A stretch of 64,000 nucleotides of DNA from Echinicola rosea (lineage in GTDB: Bacteria; Bacteroidota; Bacteroidia; Cytophagales; Cyclobacteriaceae): assembly GCF_005281475.1 (NCBI RefSeq), contig NZ_CP040106.1, forward strand, positions 2,322,501 to 2,386,500, given 5' to 3'. The position numbers and the translations under genes are program-made. The notes under the pieces are model-generated. The model searched no databases. It was given only the letters and a program-made list of their open reading frames with translations, and was not told the origin of the DNA. Position 1 is the stretch's first letter; every line of letters begins with the position of its first letter. Positions 60,502 through 64,000 of the stretch are shown here, in pieces.

Positions 60502-63276
60502 TTAGACCACAATGTTGACGATCTTGCCTGGCACGACAATGATCTTTTTGGGCGCTTTGCCATCGAGCCACTTTTGCACATTGGCGTCTGCCAGTGCTGT
60601 TTTTTCAATTTCCTCTTTGCTTAGGCTAAGCGAAATTGGGAGCTTGACCCTCATTTTACCATTGATAGAGATAGGGTATTCATGTGCATCTTCGGTCAGG
60701 TATTCTTCATTGAATTTCGGGAAGCGGGCTTCCAGAACGGACCGATCGTTGCCCATCAATGACCACAGTTCTTCGGCAATGTGGGGTGCATAGGGCGAAA
60801 CGATGATGGTCAGTGGTTCCAATATTTCTTTTTTATTGCATTTCAGAGCTGAAAGTTCATTTACACAAATCATAAAACTGGACACCGAGGTGTTGAACGA
60901 GTAGTTGCTCATGTCCTCCTCTGTCTTTTTGATGGTTTTGTGCAGTGTTTTCAGCTCCTCTTTGGTAGGGGTCGCGTCGGATACAGTAAAGTTGCCGTTT
61001 TTATCGTGGAAGAGCCGCCAGAGCTTTTTCAGAAACTTGGACACACCGTCTATTCCGTTGGTGTTCCAAGGCTTGAACTGCTCCAAAGGTCCCAAGAACA
61101 TTTCGTAAAGGCGCAGTGTGTCCGCACCATAGCGTTCGATGATGTCGTCAGGGTTGACCACATTGTACTTGGACTTGGACATTTTTTCCACTTCCGCTCC
61201 ACAAATGTACTTGCCGTCTTCCAGTATAAATTCTGCATCTGCCAAATCAGGGCGCCAAGCTTTGAATTTTTCCAAATCCAATTGGTCGTTTTGCACGATG
61301 TTGACATCCACGTGCATGGCTGCTGTTTCATGGTCTTTGCGAAGGCCATGACTTACAAATTTATTGGTGCCTTTGATCCTGTACACAAAGTTTGATCGCC
61401 CTTGGATCATGCCTTGGTTGATCATTTTCTTGAACGGTTCCACGATATTGATAAAGCCTTTATCGTAAAGGAATTTGGTCCAGAAACGGCTGTAGAGCAG
61501 GTGACCTGTAGCATGCTCTGCTCCTCCGATATACAAGTCCACGGCTTCCCAGTATTGTTGGGCTTCTTTGCTGACAAATTCCGAATTGTTTTGGGGATCC
61601 ATATAGCGAAGGAAATACCAAGAGGATCCTGCCCAGCCTGGCATGGTGCTTAGCTCAAGCGGATACGATATGCCGTCCACTTGGTAAGTCCAGTCCCTGG
61701 CACGGCCCAATGGCGGTTCTCCATCTTCGGTCGGGAGGTATTTGTCCACCTCAGGAAGTACGATTGGGAGGTCCTTTTCATCTACCAAATAGGGAATCCC
61801 GTCGTTAAAATATACAGGAAGTGGCTCACCCCAGTAGCGCTGTCTGGTGAAGATGGCATCACGCATCCTGTACTGGATTTTACCCTTGCCTATTTGCTTT
61901 TCTTCGAGGAATGCTATGGCTTTTTCCATGGCATCCTTCATGACCAATCCATCGAGGAAGCCCGAATTCATGGCAATGCCGTCCCGTCCTGGAAAGGAAC
62001 CATTTTCCATGCTGCCTTCCAACACCTGCCTCACTTCCAATCCAAAGTGGTTGGCGAAGTTGTAATCACGCTCATCATGGGCTGGTACGGCCATAACGGC
62101 TCCCGTACCATAGCCTGCCAAAACGTAATCGGCTATCCAGATAGGGATCTCCTCCCCATTAAATGGATTAATGGCATAACTTCCGGTAAAGGCACCGGAG
62201 ATGGTTTTGACATCACTCATGCGGTCTCTCTCGGAGCGGTTTTTGGCCACTTTGATATAGGCTTCGGCCTCTTTGCGTTGGTCATCGGTGATCAATTCGG
62301 CAGCTAAATCGCTTTCTGGGGCGAGGGCCAAATACGTCACTCCATAAATGGTGTCTATACGCGTGGTGAAGACTTTGATTTTTTGTGCTTTATCCTTTAC
62401 CTGAAAGACCATTTCGGCACCGACAGATCGTCCGATCCAGTTACGTTGCATTTCTTTGATAGGCTCTGGCCAATCTACCTTTTCGAGGTCATTGAGCAGT
62501 CGTTCTGCATAGGCGGTGATGCGCATGCTCCATTGCATCATTTTTTTGCGCTCTACAGGATGTCCCCCACGTTCGGAAAAGCCATCTTTCACTTCGTCAT
62601 TGGAAAGTACCGTGCCCAAGGCAGCGCACCAGTTTACGGTGGTTTCGGCAAGATAGGTCAAGCGATATTGTAGCAGGGTCTGTTGCTGTTCCTTTTCGGA
62701 ATAAGCTTTCCAATCGTTGGCTGTGAAAGTTTTGATGTCTTCATCACATACGGCGTTGACATTCGCATTGCCCTCTTTTTCGAAAACGCTGATCAGGTCG
62801 TTGATGTCCTTGGCCTTGTCTTCGGTCTTATCGTAATAGCTGTCAAACAGCTGCATAAATATCCACTGGGTCCACTTATAGTAGGAAGGGTCAGAAGTCC
62901 TGACCTCTTTGTTCCAGTCGAAGGCAAACCCGATGTTTTTCAACTGTTCGGTATAGCGTTTGATGTTTTGTTCTGTGGTGATGGCTGGGTGCTGACCCGT
63001 CTGGATGGCGTATTGTTCTGCGGGAAGCCCGAAGGAATCGTACCCCATAGGGTGGAGGACGTTATATCCTTGTAGGCGTTTGAAGCGTGTGACGATATCC
63101 GAAGCAATGTAACCCAGTGGATGTCCTACGTGCAAGCCAGCACCGGAAGGATAGGGAAACATATCCAGACTGTAGAATTTAGGTCTTTGTGGGTCTATTT
63201 TGGCATTAAAAACCTGGGATGCTTCCCATCTTTCTTGCCATTTCTTTTCGATTTCTTGAAAATTGTAATCAGCCAT
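60502..63276 (-). CDS. leuS: Leucyl-tRNA synthetase
   Basis: 924 residues, class I synthetase. The HIGH-type motif is in [16 protein letters not shown]. The CP1 editing domain has [19 protein letters not shown] with the conserved Asp that blocks isoleucine. The KMSKS loop is [16 protein letters not shown]. The C-terminal anticodon-binding and LeuRS extension domains are complete, ending in [14 protein letters not shown]. It charges tRNA-Leu. An insertion of about 60 residues lies near 155-215 ([20 protein letters not shown]...), as seen in other Bacteroidota LeuRS. It is monocistronic. Confidence 0.97.
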   Translation of the reverse strand: MADYNFQEIEKKWQERWEASQVFNAKIDPQRPKFYSLDMFPYPSGAGLHVGHPLGYIASDIVTRFKRLQGYNVLHPMGYDSFGLPAEQYAIQTGQHPAITTEQNIKRYTEQLKNIGFAFDWNKEVRTSDPSYYKWTQWIFMQLFDSYYDKTEDKAKDINDLISVFEKEGNANVNAVCDEDIKTFTANDWKAYSEKEQQQTLLQYRLTYLAETTVNWCAALGTVLSNDEVKDGFSERGGHPVERKKMMQWSMRITAYAERLLNDLEKVDWPEPIKEMQRNWIGRSVGAEMVFQVKDKAQKIKVFTTRIDTIYGVTYLALAPESDLAAELITDDQRKEAEAYIKVAKNRSERDRMSDVKTISGAFTGSYAINPFNGEEIPIWIADYVLAGYGTGAVMAVPAHDERDYNFANHFGLEVRQVLEGSMENGSFPGRDGIAMNSGFLDGLVMKDAMEKAIAFLEEKQIGKGKIQYRMRDAIFTRQRYWGEPLPVYFNDGIPYLVDEKDLPIVLPEVDKYLPTEDGEPPLGRARDWTYQVDGISYPLELSTMPGWAGSSWYFLRYMDPQNNSEFVSKEAQQYWEAVDLYIGGAEHATGHLLYSRFWTKFLYDKGFINIVEPFKKMINQGMIQGRSNFVYRIKGTNKFVSHGLRKDHETAAMHVDVNIVQNDQLDLEKFKAWRPDLADAEFILEDGKYICGAEVEKMSKSKYNVVNPDDIIERYGADTLRLYEMFLGPLEQFKPWNTNGIDGVSKFLKKLWRLFHDKNGNFTVSDATPTKEELKTLHKTIKKTEEDMSNYSFNTSVSSFMICVNELSALKCNKKEILEPLTIIVSPYAPHIAEELWSLMGNDRSVLEARFPKFNEEYLTEDAHEYPISINGKMRVKLPISLSLSKEEIEKTALADANVQKWLDGKAPKKIIVVPGKIVNIVV

Positions 63277-63737
63277 TTTTTAACAAAATTGTTACTTGGT
63301 ATAGGATTGGTTGCAAAAATAAAAAAATAAATGGGATATGCCGATGGATTGGGGAAGTATCGGTAGTATCGGGAAGTTTCTAGTATCAAGTATTTAGATT
63401 TGGGACATTAAACATGAGATTTGAGAAATGTGTCCTTCCCTCGTTAGTGTTGACCGGATTAATATTAGTTTTCATTATTAAATATGGTAATAATTGGGAG
63501 GGTAAAAAATCTGGGACAGCTTATTTGAGTCAGATACTCAAAACTTGCCAGTGCTGGGGCGGAGACCAACACAGCCCGGAGCCCGGCACAAACCAGCATT
63601 TGTAAAATTGAGCTATTGCCAAGAAGGGGAGCTGCCCTGTTTGCCGAATGAGACAGGCCAAGTACTGAGAGGCTTTGAGCCTTTGGCATAATAAAATGGA
63701 TGCCGATAATTGGTTCAAGCCTTCTTGCTACTAATCA
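63277..63737. other. 461-bp gap with a family-B repeat
   Basis: It holds the family-B repeat at 63477-63602. The frames 63414-63605 (plus) and 63465-63718 (minus) lie on it and are repeat sequence, not genes. The rest contains nothing I recognise. Confidence 0.65.
63477..63602 (-). repeat. Intergenic repeat family B, copy 2
   Basis: The reverse complement of 18430-18541, sharing CTGACTCAAATAAGCTGT-type and CAGCACTGGCAAGTTTTGAG blocks. This copy is about 14 bases longer in the GGGCTCCGGGCTGTGTTGG part. Confidence 0.8.
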
Positions 63738-64000
63738 TTACCAGAATCGCCATCCTCTTTGCTTGGTGCGGCCACGTCTTAGCCAGTTTTCCCAGATGTC
63801 TTGGGAGAAGTAGATTTCGACACCGATGTTCAGTGTGAAGTAGCCGTCATATCGGTGGTCCAAGCCACTTCCACGGCGGATTTTGTGTTGGAATTCACCG
63901 TTTTTGTCAAAATAGACGGCTTCTCGGATTTTTTCAGTGTCAGGTAGTCCATTGTCATCCAGGTATTTGGGATTCTTTATCGCCAGTCGGAGCCTTTCGG
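63738..64000 (-). CDS. C-terminal end of a protein of unknown function (5' beyond window)
   Basis: The minus strand is open from the window edge to a TAA at 63740-63738, about 87 codons: ERLRLAIKNPKYLDDNGLPD, then DKNGEFQHKIRRGSGLDHRY, DGYFTLNIGVEIYFSQDIWE and a basic tail NWLRRGRTKQRGWRFW. The DGYFTLNIGVEIYF strand looks like the last strands of an outer-membrane beta-barrel, as in DUF6089 or PorT-like proteins, but the evidence is thin. Confidence 0.6.
   Translation of the reverse strand, partial: ERLRLAIKNPKYLDDNGLPDTEKIREAVYFDKNGEFQHKIRRGSGLDHRYDGYFTLNIGVEIYFSQDIWENWLRRGRTKQRGWRFW

Noticed and set aside
63414..63605. 63-residue plus-strand frame after leuS
   Set aside because: It is entirely explained by the family-B repeat at 63477-63602.

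Overview
The window looks like chromosome of a Bacteroidota bacterium, most probably order Cytophagales, family Cyclobacteriaceae (Echinicola-like). This is inference from gene content and style: an alternative complex III / caa3-type oxidase cluster, a long Bacteroidota-type IspG, TamB beside tsaD, and promoters of the Bacteroidota form (TTG, about 19 bp, TAnnTTTG) upstream of actA, tRNA-Cys and an FKBP gene. Almost all of it is ordinary housekeeping and respiratory DNA. The accessory interest lies in repeats, a disrupted gene and one enzyme that has lost its catalytic residue.

Layout. 1-5.5 kb: the end of an MscS channel gene, a TVP38-type membrane protein, a cystathionine gamma-synthase-like enzyme, and a minus-strand operon of photolyase, Smr-domain protein and an unknown helical protein. 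5.6-13.1 kb: tamB divergent from tsaD, then smpB, an overlapping SH3-NlpC/P60 protein whose catalytic cysteine is alanine, and an HNH nuclease. 13.1-15.2 kb: an outer-membrane-type gene split after its signal peptide by an 813-bp element with 15-bp perfect terminal inverted repeats and a near-perfect 10-bp target duplication. 15.4-20.1 kb: a D-amino-acid module (GntP permease, RidA, DSD1/D-threonine-aldolase-like enzyme, M19 dipeptidase). 20.2-24.1 kb: a palindromic repeat, rpsA, a DUF72 protein and tRNA-Cys.

24.4-41.1 kb is one long plus-strand respiratory cluster. It runs actABCDEF (quinol:cytochrome c oxidoreductase), ctaC, ctaD, haem A synthase, haem O synthase, two subunit III genes and subunit IV, ending at a strong hairpin. 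SCO, DUF420 and a small CxxC membrane protein follow. Together these encode an electron path from menaquinol through ActB/A/E to cytochrome oxidase, plus the haem A and Cu(A) assembly factors. 41.1-48.4 kb carries an NtrY-like histidine kinase and a giant outer-membrane protein gene 12 bp downstream.

48.4-64 kb: an alpha/beta hydrolase and an unknown protein, a GH10-like lipoprotein, a region of decayed genes, a TPR protein, an SDR reductase with ispG, DUF6728, an MmcQ/YjbR protein, an orphan ABC ATPase, a SlyD-like FKBP, leuS, and the 3' end of a minus-strand gene. Three families of structured intergenic repeats are present. Two of them have widely separated inverted copies in this window (18.7/57.8 kb and 18.4/63.5 kb).

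I found no CRISPR array, phage, toxin-antitoxin pair or transposase gene. No convincing new multi-gene system is visible. The best leads are the cysteine-less NlpC/P60 protein, the IR-bounded insertion, the six-haem ActA and the D-amino-acid module.
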